Below are positions 44,292 to 53,653 of a stretch of 64,000 bases of DNA, piece by piece. The stretch comes from Idiomarina seosinensis_A (GTDB lineage Bacteria > Pseudomonadota > Gammaproteobacteria > Enterobacterales > Alteromonadaceae): contig NZ_CP085211.1 of NCBI RefSeq assembly GCF_044797955.1, positions 1,240,001-1,304,000 on the forward strand, given 5' to 3'. A program made the translations under genes and the position numbers. Numbering within the stretch: the stretch's first letter is position 1; every line of letters starts with the position of its first letter. A model generated the notes under the pieces. It was not told where the DNA came from, ran no database searches, and saw nothing but the letters and a program-made list of their open reading frames with translations.

Positions 44292-45318
44292 CGTAATAGC
44301 GTACCGGTTGTTGTTGCTCTTGTACCGCATCCTCTATGACTGCCGCGTGTACCTCATCATCGTATCCCTGATGCGGCTCTGGCTCGATACCCAGCCGTTC
44401 GAACAAACGCAAATCAGCATCTGCCTGAGGGTTGGCAGTGGTCAGTAGTTTCTCGCCATAAAAAATCGAGTTTGCACCGGCCAGAAAACATAAGGCCTGT
44501 AGCTCGTCACTCATGTTTTCCCGGCCGGCTGATAAACGCACATGTGAACGCGGCATCAGAATACGGGCTACAGCAACCGTGCGGACAAACTCAAAAGGGT
44601 CAAGATCCTCAAGCTCGGCAAAAGGAGTTCCTTCGACTTTAACCAACATGTTGATAGGAACACTTTCGGGGTGCTTGGGCAAATTAGCAAGTTGAACCAA
44701 TAGTGATGCCCGGTCAGAGAGCGACTCCCCCATTCCGACAATACCGCCGGCACAAACTTTCATTCCGGCATCGCGCACGTTTTTCAGAGTCTGCAGGCGA
44801 TCCTGATAGGTTCGGGTGGTGATAACATCGCCGTAAAACTCCGGTGACGTATCTAAATTGTGGTTATAATAATCCAGCCCCGACTGCTGTAACTGCTTTG
44901 CCTGCAGTTCATTCAACATACCCAGTGTCATACAGGTTTCTAAACCCAGTTTTTTAACGCCTTTAATCATTTCGATAAGGTAAGGCATATCGCGATCTTT
45001 TGGATTACGCCATGCGGCTCCCATACAAAAGCGACTGGCTCCTTTAGCTTTCGCCGCCTCGGCTTCAGCCAGTACATTCTGCACCTGCATCAGCCGTTCA
45101 CGATCAAGCCCGGTGTGGTAATGAGCGCTTTGTGGGCAATATTTGCAATCTTCGGGACAAGCGCCTGTCTTAATTGATAGCAAAGTACTCACCTGAACCT
45201 GGTTCGGGTTAAAGTGCTGCAGATGGACGCTTTGGGCCAGATAAATTAATTCGTTAAAAGGTTTTTCCAGAAGATCACAAACATCGCTGACTTGCCAGTC
45301 ATGTCGGGGGTGTTGCAT
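44281..45318 (-). CDS. bioB: biotin synthase
   Basis: The 345-aa radical-SAM enzyme inserts sulfur into dethiobiotin. It has CPEDCKYCPQSAHYHTG with the CxxxCxxC cluster motif and further cysteines for the auxiliary cluster. It is the first gene of the minus-strand bio operon and shares a control region with the divergent bioA. Confidence 0.96.
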   Translation of the reverse strand: MQHPRHDWQVSDVCDLLEKPFNELIYLAQSVHLQHFNPNQVQVSTLLSIKTGACPEDCKYCPQSAHYHTGLDRERLMQVQNVLAEAEAAKAKGASRFCMGAAWRNPKDRDMPYLIEMIKGVKKLGLETCMTLGMLNELQAKQLQQSGLDYYNHNLDTSPEFYGDVITTRTYQDRLQTLKNVRDAGMKVCAGGIVGMGESLSDRASLLVQLANLPKHPESVPINMLVKVEGTPFAELEDLDPFEFVRTVAVARILMPRSHVRLSAGRENMSDELQALCFLAGANSIFYGEKLLTTANPQADADLRLFERLGIEPEPHQGYDDEVHAAVIEDAVQEQQQPVRYYDAS

Positions 45319-45386
45319 AAAACGCTCGCTTATTATCAGTTCGAATGGTTACCACGGGTCGACTAGCTTATTTTAACAACGTACAC

Positions 45387-45418
45387 TGTCAACTAATAAT
45401 GCAAACCGTAACTTTACA
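45387..45418. promoter_or_regulatory. candidate BirA operator between bioB and bioA
   Basis: TGTCAACT (45387-45394) and ACTTTACA (45411-45418), separated by 16 bp, match the E. coli bio operator halves TGTAAACC and GGTTTACA at 6 of 8 positions each and with the same spacing. The site overlaps a plausible bioA promoter (TTAACA 45373-45378, AATAAT 45395-45400). BirA with bound biotinyl-AMP would block both divergent transcripts. Confidence 0.55.
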
Positions 45419-45437
45419 AGTGGTTATTTTTTAATCT

Positions 45438-46730
45438 ATGACTCTTTTGAACTGGCAACAGCAGCAACACTTTGATCAACAACATCTGTGGCATCCCTAT
45501 ACTTCAATGACCGAACCTTTACCCTGTTTTCACGTAAAGTCGGCTCATGGTTGTGAGATTGAATTATCCTCGGGTGAGGTATTAATCGATGGAATGTCCT
45601 CCTGGTGGGCTGCTATTCATGGCTATAACCACCCACGACTGAATCAGGCTGCGCATCGGCAAATTGATAAGATGTCCCATGTTATGTTCGGTGGCCTGAC
45701 CCACGAGCCGGCAGTCGCTATGGCCGAAAACTTGATCAAGTTAACTCCGCCAGGCCTGGATCAGGTGTTTATTGCTGACTCAGGTTCGGTCAGCATAGAA
45801 GTAGCTATTAAAATGGCTCTGCAGTATTGGCTGGCGAAAGAACGGCCGGAAAAAAATCGTTTATTGACGATACGTGGTGGCTATCACGGCGATACCTTTG
45901 CAGCGATGTCGGTCTGTGACCCGGTCAATGGAATGCACCATTTGTTTAAGCATGCACTAAAAAATCAGTTATTTGCTGAACGGCCCGAGCTCAGTTACTG
46001 GCACGAGTGGCATGACTCAGCCGCTGACAGTCTCAGGCAATGGTTCGGGCAGCACCATACACAGCTGGCGGCCGTCATCCTTGAGCCGGTTGTTCAGGGC
46101 GCTGGGGGGATGCGCATGTATCACCCTCAGTACTTACGGGAACTGCGGCAACTTTGTGATCATTACCAGGTACTTTTAATCGCTGATGAAATCGCCACAG
46201 GCTTTGGTCGCAGCGGGCAACTGTTTGGCTGTAATCACGCAGATGTTATTGCCGATATTATGTGTGTCGGCAAGGCGCTCACCGGCGGTTATATGACTCT
46301 GGCTGCAACTCTGACCCACCGGCATATTGCTGCCGCAGTCAGTGATCCTAAAGCCGGTGGTGCTTTAATGCATGGCCCCACATTTATGGGCAACCCCCTT
46401 GCCTGCGCGGTAGCCGCCGAATCACTGGCCATGATCAGTGAGGGCCACTGGCAGCAACAGGTGACAGCGATTGAACAACAATTACAGCAACAACTGCTGC
46501 CGCTACGCGAACTGGCTGCAGTAACAGATGTCCGGGTGCTGGGAGCTATTGGCGTAGTGGAATTAGAACAGCCGATTCATTTGGCCAGTGCGCAAGAGTA
46601 TTTTGTTCGGGCAGGAGTCTGGATCCGACCCTTTGGCCGGTTACTCTATATTATGCCGCCTTACTTGATAGAGGCTGATCAACTGACTCGTCTGACAACG
46701 ACCATGGCTGAGTTTGTTAAAAGCCGTTAA
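45438..46730 (+). CDS. bioA: adenosylmethionine-8-amino-7-oxononanoate aminotransferase
   Basis: The 430-aa PLP class III aminotransferase uses SAM as amino donor to make 7,8-diaminopelargonate. It has WHPYTSM near the N-terminus, SSWWAAIHGYNHP, the DEIATGFGR motif and the PLP lysine in CVGKALTGGYMTLA. It overlaps the convergent membrane gene by 4 bp. Confidence 0.95.
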   Translation: MTLLNWQQQQHFDQQHLWHPYTSMTEPLPCFHVKSAHGCEIELSSGEVLIDGMSSWWAAIHGYNHPRLNQAAHRQIDKMSHVMFGGLTHEPAVAMAENLIKLTPPGLDQVFIADSGSVSIEVAIKMALQYWLAKERPEKNRLLTIRGGYHGDTFAAMSVCDPVNGMHHLFKHALKNQLFAERPELSYWHEWHDSAADSLRQWFGQHHTQLAAVILEPVVQGAGGMRMYHPQYLRELRQLCDHYQVLLIADEIATGFGRSGQLFGCNHADVIADIMCVGKALTGGYMTLAATLTHRHIAAAVSDPKAGGALMHGPTFMGNPLACAVAAESLAMISEGHWQQQVTAIEQQLQQQLLPLRELAAVTDVRVLGAIGVVELEQPIHLASAQEYFVRAGVWIRPFGRLLYIMPPYLIEADQLTRLTTTMAEFVKSR

Positions 46731-47089
46731 TCAAAGCCAAAAAAGTACAACGAAATAGCGCCAAGGAAGGTGAAAATCAAAATCATAATATTAAGCCACA
46801 AGTGCTCACGATCCTGACTGAACAAGATCACATTGATCGCAAAAGTGATGAGGCTGACCAACAGGCCAAATAAACAGGTGATAATAAACACATCACCCAG
46901 CGTTAAGTGCCAGTAATCACGGACATTAATACCAAAAACTTCGGTTAATATGGTGGTATGTTCAGGGCGGGCATAATGGAAAACAATCAGCGCAACAACA
47001 AAGATTAACCAGCCAAAAATAGATAACCAGCCCAGGACCCGGCTCCAGAAAGAGAGCCCCTTAAGTTCGTCAATACTTCCTAGCTTCAT
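46727..47089 (-). CDS. small membrane protein of unknown function (120 aa)
   Basis: I do not recognise the family. The protein has a short cytoplasmic N-terminus (MKLGSIDELKGLSF) and three hydrophobic helices, about residues 18-40, 63-85 and 98-118, with the loop YARPEHTTILTEVFG between the first two. It lies alone between convergent bioA and divergent asnS. It looks like a real gene, having no competing frame and a consistent membrane pattern. Confidence 0.65.
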   Translation of the reverse strand: MKLGSIDELKGLSFWSRVLGWLSIFGWLIFVVALIVFHYARPEHTTILTEVFGINVRDYWHLTLGDVFIITCLFGLLVSLITFAINVILFSQDREHLWLNIMILIFTFLGAISLYFFGFD

Positions 47090-47192
47090 TGTTTGTCATC
47101 CAGAAAAACAAGGTTACTCTTGAGTCTGCGCCAAACCGAGGTAACATAGCAACCTTTAACGCAAAATTTTGTATTTCGGAGAGCAGAAACTC

Positions 47193-48593
47193 ATGTCGTA
47201 TGCTTCGGTAGTTGATGTATTGGCAGGTAAGATCCCGGTTGACGAGACTGTCACCGTCCGCGGTTGGGTCCGTACCCGACGTGACTCAAAAGCGGGTATT
47301 TCTTTTATTAATGTTCACGATGGCTCGTGCTTTGATGCCATCCAGGCTGTCGTTCCCGCCGAGCTGCCCAATTACCAGCAGGAAGTTCTTAAGCTAACAA
47401 CCGGCTGCTCTGTTGCCATTACCGGTGTTGTGGTGCCGTCACAGGGTAAAGGGCAATCTTATGAAATTCAGGCCACCGGCGTAAAAGTCTATGGCTGGGT
47501 AGAAGATCCCGACACTTACCCCATGGCGCCTAAACGACACAGCATGGAGTACCTGCGCGAATATGCTCATTTGCGCCCGCGAACCAATGTCACCGGTGCC
47601 GTCATGCGCGTTCGTAACACCTTATCGCAGGCTATCCACCGCTACTTTCATCAACATGGTTATCTTTGGGTAAGCACTCCCATTATTACGACCTCGGATT
47701 GCGAGGGTGCCGGCGAGATGTTCCGGGTCTCGACGCTGGACTTGATGAATGTGCCAAAGACGGAACAAGGCGGTGTGGACTACAGCGAAGACTTTTTTGG
47801 TAAGGAAGCCTTTTTAACGGTATCGGGTCAGCTTAACGTTGAATCCTATGCCTGTTCATTGACCAAGGTTTACACCTTTGGACCCACTTTCCGGGCGGAG
47901 AACTCGAACACCAGTCGTCATTTGTCTGAATTCTGGATGGTGGAGCCGGAAGTCGCTTTTGCCGATCTTAATGATATTGCTGACTTAGCCGAGGACATGC
48001 TGAAGTTCGTATTTAAGGCCGTACTCGAAGAACGCCCGGACGATATGGCATTTTTTGAACAACGCATTAATGCCGATGCCGTTAAGCGCCTGCGTGCCAT
48101 GGTGGACCAGGATTTTGTACACATGGATTACACAGAAGCAGTTGAGATTTTGAAAAATTGCGGCAAAACCTTTGATTATCCTGTTGAATGGGGTGTGGAT
48201 TTGCAGTCAGAACATGAGCGTTATCTTGCCGAGGAGCACGTTGGCGCGCCGATCATTCTGAAAAACTACCCGCGTGATATTAAAGCCTTTTACATGCGCC
48301 AAAACGAAGACGGTAAAACCGTCGCGGCGATGGACGTGCTTGCGCCCGGTATTGGCGAGATTATTGGCGGCAGCGCCCGCGAAGAACGTCTTGATGTGCT
48401 CGATCAGCGTATCGCCGAAATGAATCTACCTGCGGAAGAATATGGTTTTTATCGTGACTTACGTCGTTACGGTTCAGTACCCCATGCCGGCTTTGGCCTT
48501 GGCTTCGAGCGCCTGGTCGCCTACGTAACCGGAATGCAGAATATCCGTGACGTAATCCCCTTCCCGAGAGCGCCAAAATCCGCCGAGTTCTAA
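47193..48593 (+). CDS. asnS: asparaginyl-tRNA synthetase
   Basis: The 466-aa class IIb synthetase has an N-terminal OB-fold anticodon-binding domain (VTVRGWVRTRRDSKAGISF) and a catalytic core with motif 2 (GPTFRAENSNTSRHLSEFWMVEPE) and motif 3 (GFGLGFERLVAYVTG). The ATG at 47193, after CGGAGAG, is preferred over an upstream in-frame TTG. It charges tRNA-Asn directly. Confidence 0.96.
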   Translation: MSYASVVDVLAGKIPVDETVTVRGWVRTRRDSKAGISFINVHDGSCFDAIQAVVPAELPNYQQEVLKLTTGCSVAITGVVVPSQGKGQSYEIQATGVKVYGWVEDPDTYPMAPKRHSMEYLREYAHLRPRTNVTGAVMRVRNTLSQAIHRYFHQHGYLWVSTPIITTSDCEGAGEMFRVSTLDLMNVPKTEQGGVDYSEDFFGKEAFLTVSGQLNVESYACSLTKVYTFGPTFRAENSNTSRHLSEFWMVEPEVAFADLNDIADLAEDMLKFVFKAVLEERPDDMAFFEQRINADAVKRLRAMVDQDFVHMDYTEAVEILKNCGKTFDYPVEWGVDLQSEHERYLAEEHVGAPIILKNYPRDIKAFYMRQNEDGKTVAAMDVLAPGIGEIIGGSAREERLDVLDQRIAEMNLPAEEYGFYRDLRRYGSVPHAGFGLGFERLVAYVTGMQNIRDVIPFPRAPKSAEF

Positions 48594-48627
48594 GCGGATA
48601 GAGTCAGTATCCAGCTTGTCGTTGCAA

Positions 48628-48673
48628 ATGGACTCAAGTGTGTGACCTTTTGGTTACAAGGGCTTGAGTCCAT
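48628..48673. repeat. long intergenic hairpin between asnS and nitroreductase
   Basis: Perfect 11-bp arms ATGGACTCAAG (48628-48638) and CTTGAGTCCAT (48663-48673) enclose an inner stem TGTGACC / GGTTACA around a TTTT loop. There is no T-tract, so it is not a classical terminator, but it could stop or stabilise both convergent transcripts or be a dispersed repeat. Confidence 0.6.
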
Positions 48674-48684
48674 CGGCCGAAAAG

Positions 48685-49251
48685 TCAGTCGCTGATAACG
48701 TTAGTCGCGGCGACGAAAAACTCGCTATAGTCCTGTTCCGGTTTAATCGGCGTCGGCACTGCGGGTGTACCGATGTAGAGAAAACCGACAATCTCGTCAT
48801 CTTCATGACACCCCAGTTGCTCGCGCACATAATCGTCTTCTGCCAGCCAGCCGGTGCGCCAGATAGCACCAAGATCCTGAGCAAAACAGGCCTGCTGCAT
48901 CGCCATGGTGGCGCAGGCAACACAAGCCAACTGCTCATTACGCGGTACTTTGTCGTTATCCACATAACGCAGACAGCTGGCAATAATTAAGGGGGCCCTG
49001 AAAGGCAGCTGGCCAGCTTGCTCAATACGCTGTTCAGAAAAGTTATTAAGCCGTGCCGCTTGTTGATAGATGTCGCCTAACAGCCCGCGATCACGGCCGC
49101 TGAATTCAATAAATCGATAGGGTGACAAATTCATATGATCGGGCACCCGAATGGCCGCTTTGCGAATTAACTCCAGTTGCTCTTCGCTGGGAGAAGGCTC
49201 CACCAGGCGGGGCATCGAGGAGCGAGTTGTGAGCAGCTTTAATGCATCCAT
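48685..49251 (-). CDS. NAD(P)H nitroreductase, YdjA-like
   Basis: This 188-aa nitroreductase-family flavoprotein shows RRS-type FMN binding near the N-terminus (TTRSSMPRLVEPSP), an IRVPDHMNLSPYRFIEF block and GFLYIGTPAVPTP at the end. It matches the small YdjA type, which binds FMN as a dimer; the natural substrate is unknown. It is a single-gene unit convergent with asnS. Confidence 0.88.
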   Translation of the reverse strand: MDALKLLTTRSSMPRLVEPSPSEEQLELIRKAAIRVPDHMNLSPYRFIEFSGRDRGLLGDIYQQAARLNNFSEQRIEQAGQLPFRAPLIIASCLRYVDNDKVPRNEQLACVACATMAMQQACFAQDLGAIWRTGWLAEDDYVREQLGCHEDDEIVGFLYIGTPAVPTPIKPEQDYSEFFVAATNVISD

Positions 49252-49362
49252 AATTTTCCTTAAACAATAAATTTGTCACGCTTAGTTACACAATTACTGT
49301 GGTTTATCCTTTCTGGATTAGATACAGTTGGCTCAGTATCCGACAATTTATAGCGAGACTGT

Positions 49363-51228
49363 ATGCGGTTTGTAGGCACAATGTTCCGGTATTTGTGGCG
49401 TTTTATCAATGGTATCAGAAGAGTACTGTTGAATATTATTTTCTTCGCCCTGGTTATTGGTTTTCTTGCGCTAATCCTGCAGGAAGAAGAACCTATTGTA
49501 GTTCCTGAAAATGGTGTACTGGTGATCAACCCGCAGGGGATTCTGGTTGAAGAGAAAACCTATATTGATCCGGTCGACCAGTTCATTAATCAGGCGGCCG
49601 GCAGCAGCGAACCGGTGCCTGAAGTTCTGTTATCGGACGTCGTTGAAGCCCTGGAAAAAGCAGCTTCGGATGATCGTATCGGCGCAGTCCTGCTTGACCT
49701 TTCCGGCCTTTATCCTAGTGGTATCAATAAGCTACAACGCGTTGCTGACGCGCTGCAGCAGCTAAAGACGACCGAAAAACCAGTCATTGCCAACGGCGAT
49801 GCCTACGCGCAGCATCAGTATTATCTTGCCGCGCATGCAAAAAACCTTTACTTAAATCCGCTTGGTGGGGTCGCCTTTGATGGTTTCGAATATGGACAAA
49901 TTTACTTTAAGGGCATGCTCGATAAGCTGAAGTTGAACCCCCACGTATTTAAAGTGGGTGAATATAAATCCGCTGTTGAACCTTTTGTGCGCAATAGTAT
50001 GTCAGAGCAGGCGCGCCAGGCGAATGACTTTTTATTTAATGACTTGTGGCAAGAATTTAAGCAGGATGTTGTCAATCAACGACAACTGACCGATGCGGTT
50101 ACCAGTGGTTTGATGGAACCCTATCTGGCGGCATTTAATAACGCTAACGGTAACCTGGCAAAATTGGCGCTGGAAGCCAACCTGGTTGATGCATTAAAAA
50201 CTCGCGCCGAAGTCCGTAATGAATTAATTAACCTGGCGGGGTACGATGAAGATAAGAAAACCTACCGGCACATTAGCTTTGCTGACTACCTGAACGAAGT
50301 TGGCAACGGTAACAAAGCCTTATTGCCCGACGACAGCAACAATGAAATTGCCGTAGTGGTGGCTCGCGGTCAAATTGTCGATGGATATCAGCGAGCCGGT
50401 ATGGTTGGCGGCGACAGCACCGCGGAGTTAATTCGCAAAGCCCGCCAAAATGAAAAAACCAAAGCCATCATATTGCGTATCGACAGCCCGGGCGGCAGTG
50501 GTTTCGCTTCAGAAATTATCCGTCAGGAAGTGCTGGAAGCAAAAAAACAGGGGCTACCGGTTATTGCTTCAATGAGCAGCGTAGCAGCATCCGGCGGTTA
50601 CTGGATTGCGGCTGAAGCCGATCAGATTTGGGCAGCGTCAACAACCATCACGGGTTCTATTGGTGTCTTTGGCCTGCTGATTACCGCCGAAGACACAATG
50701 CAGGCCATTGGTGTAAACAGCGATTCATACAGCACGACGGAAATGCCTTCCATTAATATCTTAGAAGGTATCACCGACGCGCAACGGACAATTTTGCAGC
50801 GTTCCACGGAAAACTTTTACGATTATTTTCTGGAAATTGTTGCGGATGCCCGTGATATGACCAAAGCACAAGTCGACGAAGTCGCCCAGGGCCGTATTTG
50901 GACTGGTGAACAGGCACAGCAAAGGGGCCTCATTGACAGCTTAGGCAATCTGGATAATGCCGTCGAAGCGGCAGCTAAACTTGCTGAGGTTGATGAATAC
51001 CGGGTAGTCCGCGTTGAGCAAAGTCTTGATGCCCGCCAACAGTTTCTTGCCGACATGCTCAATAGTTCCAGCGTTAAGAGCATTATCGGTACAGGCAACG
51101 ATGCGGGCCCCTCACATTGGCTAATGGACAGCGTCACTCAAGTTTTGCGCGACACCCGGTCTCTGCAGAACTTTAATGATCCAAAAAATATTTACTCGTA
51201 CTGTGCACTCTGCCCTCAACCGCGATAA
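49363..51228 (+). CDS. sppA: signal peptide peptidase SppA (67 kDa type)
   Basis: The 621-aa protein has an N-terminal membrane anchor (about residues 24-43) and tandem S49 domains. The catalytic lysine lies in FKVGEYKSAVEPFVR (first domain) and the serine in SMSSVAASGGYWIAA (second domain), the SppA Ser-Lys dyad. It degrades cleaved signal peptides in the inner membrane. The next gene, ansA, starts 36 bp later, the same pair as in E. coli. Confidence 0.95.
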   Translation: MRFVGTMFRYLWRFINGIRRVLLNIIFFALVIGFLALILQEEEPIVVPENGVLVINPQGILVEEKTYIDPVDQFINQAAGSSEPVPEVLLSDVVEALEKAASDDRIGAVLLDLSGLYPSGINKLQRVADALQQLKTTEKPVIANGDAYAQHQYYLAAHAKNLYLNPLGGVAFDGFEYGQIYFKGMLDKLKLNPHVFKVGEYKSAVEPFVRNSMSEQARQANDFLFNDLWQEFKQDVVNQRQLTDAVTSGLMEPYLAAFNNANGNLAKLALEANLVDALKTRAEVRNELINLAGYDEDKKTYRHISFADYLNEVGNGNKALLPDDSNNEIAVVVARGQIVDGYQRAGMVGGDSTAELIRKARQNEKTKAIILRIDSPGGSGFASEIIRQEVLEAKKQGLPVIASMSSVAASGGYWIAAEADQIWAASTTITGSIGVFGLLITAEDTMQAIGVNSDSYSTTEMPSINILEGITDAQRTILQRSTENFYDYFLEIVADARDMTKAQVDEVAQGRIWTGEQAQQRGLIDSLGNLDNAVEAAAKLAEVDEYRVVRVEQSLDARQQFLADMLNSSSVKSIIGTGNDAGPSHWLMDSVTQVLRDTRSLQNFNDPKNIYSYCALCPQPR

Positions 51229-51264
51229 ACTATCGCCAATTTTTCGCGGTTAACGGCAACTGAA

Positions 51265-52287
51265 ATGACAGAACGACGCAAACGGATTTATGTAGCCTAT
51301 ACCGGTGGCACTATTGGCATGCAAAAATCGGCTCAGGGCTATGTTCCCGCGGCGGGACACCTGAGCCAGTGCGTTGAGCGCATGCCGGAGTTTTTCCGTG
51401 AGGAAATGCCAGAGTTTACAATTCGTGAATATCACCCGCTGATGGATTCGTCGGACATGGCTCCGGCGGACTGGGTAACGATTGCGCGTGATATTGAAGC
51501 GCACTATCAGAACTATGATGGTTTCGTTATTTTACACGGCACTGATACCATGGCTTATACTGCGTCAGCGCTGTCTTTTATGCTGCAAAACTTAGCCAAA
51601 CCGGTCATCGTTACTGGCTCACAAATCCCATTATCGGCGCTGCGCAGCGATGGACAAACCAATCTGTTAAATGCGCTTTATATCGCCGCAAATTATCCGA
51701 TTCATGAAGTCGGACTATTTTTTAACAATACCCTTTACCGGGGTAATCGTTCAACAAAAGCTGATGCCAACGGATTTAATGCCTTTGCATCACCTAATTA
51801 TCCGCCTTTACTCGAGGCCGGTATCCAGATCAGCGTCAATGCAGGTAAGCTTAAAGACCTTGGTCATACGCCTTTAAAAACCATCGAAATGACACCTCAG
51901 CCAATTGGTGTTGTGATGCTATACCCGGGGATATCCGCGCAGCTAGTGGGTAACCTATTAAGGCAGCCGGTCAAGGCCTTAATTATTCAAAGTTATGGTG
52001 TTGGTAACGCGCCTCAGGATCCCGCTTTACTTAGCAGTCTGCAGCAAGGTATTGAACAAGGATTAACCATTGTCAACTGCACACAGTGTTTCCGCGGTCG
52101 TGTTGATATGGGCGGTTACGCTACCGGCAATGCATTAGCTGAAATTGGTGTGGTTTCAGGTTCAGATATGACCATTGAGGCGACGCTGACAAAGCTGCAT
52201 TATTTATTATCACAAAATTTATCGCCGGACATTATTGCCGAGCGCCTTATTGATAATTTACGCGGCGAACTAACGCTCAAATCATAA
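51265..52287 (+). CDS. ansA: type I (cytoplasmic) L-asparaginase
   Basis: The 340-aa enzyme has the first catalytic threonine in YTGGTIGM and the second in LHGTDTMAYTASALSFML, and no signal peptide, as expected for the cytoplasmic enzyme. It deamidates asparagine to aspartate. It probably shares transcription with sppA. Confidence 0.94.
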   Translation: MTERRKRIYVAYTGGTIGMQKSAQGYVPAAGHLSQCVERMPEFFREEMPEFTIREYHPLMDSSDMAPADWVTIARDIEAHYQNYDGFVILHGTDTMAYTASALSFMLQNLAKPVIVTGSQIPLSALRSDGQTNLLNALYIAANYPIHEVGLFFNNTLYRGNRSTKADANGFNAFASPNYPPLLEAGIQISVNAGKLKDLGHTPLKTIEMTPQPIGVVMLYPGISAQLVGNLLRQPVKALIIQSYGVGNAPQDPALLSSLQQGIEQGLTIVNCTQCFRGRVDMGGYATGNALAEIGVVSGSDMTIEATLTKLHYLLSQNLSPDIIAERLIDNLRGELTLKS

Positions 52288-52309
52288 AAAATAATAAGAG
52301 TATGATGCC

Positions 52310-53653
52310 ATGGAGAAAAAATCGCCTGCCTTTGCAAGTCGACTGGGTTTTATTTTAGCTGCCGCGGGCTCTGCCGTCGGCGTCGGCAACATCTGGGGTT
52401 TCCCCACCCAGGCCGCCAGTAATGGCGGTGGCGCCTTTTTACTGGTTTATCTTATTATGATTGCCCTGCTCGCTTACCCGATGTTGGTGGCAGAGGTCAC
52501 CATCGGCCATATCCGCAGACAAAACCCTATCGAAGCTCTGCGCCATTTGTCCAGTCGGCCTTTTTGGCGTCGTTTTGGTTTTTTAAGCGGTTTAACCGGC
52601 TTGCTGGTATTGACCCTGATACTCAGCTTTTATGCGATAGTTTCAGGTTGGCTTGTGGCTTACATGCTGGCTCCCTTGTTGCAGTTAGTCGGACAAGATA
52701 GCCTGGCCGACTGGCTTTTGCAGTTTTCCCATACCCGTAACTTATTGACCATGCTCGCCTTTATGTTGCTGACAATCTATGTCGTGCGCTCGGGGGTTAA
52801 TTCCGGCATCGAGCGTTGGTCACGTCGGTTAATGCCCCTATTGTTTATCCTACTTATCGGCATGGCTGGCTACATTCTGACATTAGACGGCGCGTTACAG
52901 GGCCTGACCATGTACCTGATCCCCGATTTTTCGGCAATATCAGACCCGCAGTTAATTATTCGTGCCATGGGTCAGGCGTTTTTCTCTTTGTCACTCGGTG
53001 TCTGTGTCATGATGACGTACGGAGCCTACTTATCGGAAAAAGAAAACATACCCAAAACGGCAGCCTGGGTAGCCGGCATTGACACATCAGTAGCCTTTCT
53101 TGCTGGCTTACTTATTTTACCGGCCATGTTTGTGGCACAAAACAATGGCGTTGCTATCTATGCCGAGGACGGTTCATTGCTGTCGGCGGACACTCTGGTT
53201 TTTAGTGTTTTACCAACGTTATTCGATACCCTCGGCGCAGCCGGGCCATTCGTCGCAATTGGCTTTTTCTTACTCATGGTGATTGCCGCTATTACCTCGT
53301 CCATTTCCATGCTGGAAGCTCCCGTGAATGCTTTACGGGAAGAAGCGGGTTGCGAGCGGGGTAAAGGAGTCTGGATTATTGCTGCGGTGGTGACGGCATT
53401 ATCGACCCTGATTATTTTTTACTTTGATACTCTGTTTACTCTGGTCATTACCCTGAGTACGGTCTACATGCAGCCGATCATGGCACTGATATTCGCGCTG
53501 ATGCTGACTTGGGTATTGCGTCAGCATAGGCTGTTAAAAGCATTACAACAGGGAGCGCCGGATATTCACAAGTCACTGTTCTGGAAAATCTGGCCCTGGT
53601 ACGTCAAGTTTGTCTGCCCCCTGTTAATTATCCTGGTTATCTGGCAAAGCTAG
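52310..53653 (+). CDS. sodium-dependent neurotransmitter-symporter (NSS) family transporter
   Basis: The 447-aa protein has about 11 helices and begins with the NSS signature FILAAAGSAVGVGNIWGFP, where unwound helix 1 binds sodium and substrate. Bacterial members import amino acids, often tryptophan, tyrosine or leucine; the substrate here is not readable. It follows ansA by 22 bp and could be in the same transcript, and its end overlaps prpD by 4 bp convergently. Confidence 0.92.
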   Translation: MEKKSPAFASRLGFILAAAGSAVGVGNIWGFPTQAASNGGGAFLLVYLIMIALLAYPMLVAEVTIGHIRRQNPIEALRHLSSRPFWRRFGFLSGLTGLLVLTLILSFYAIVSGWLVAYMLAPLLQLVGQDSLADWLLQFSHTRNLLTMLAFMLLTIYVVRSGVNSGIERWSRRLMPLLFILLIGMAGYILTLDGALQGLTMYLIPDFSAISDPQLIIRAMGQAFFSLSLGVCVMMTYGAYLSEKENIPKTAAWVAGIDTSVAFLAGLLILPAMFVAQNNGVAIYAEDGSLLSADTLVFSVLPTLFDTLGAAGPFVAIGFFLLMVIAAITSSISMLEAPVNALREEAGCERGKGVWIIAAVVTALSTLIIFYFDTLFTLVITLSTVYMQPIMALIFALMLTWVLRQHRLLKALQQGAPDIHKSLFWKIWPWYVKFVCPLLIILVIWQS

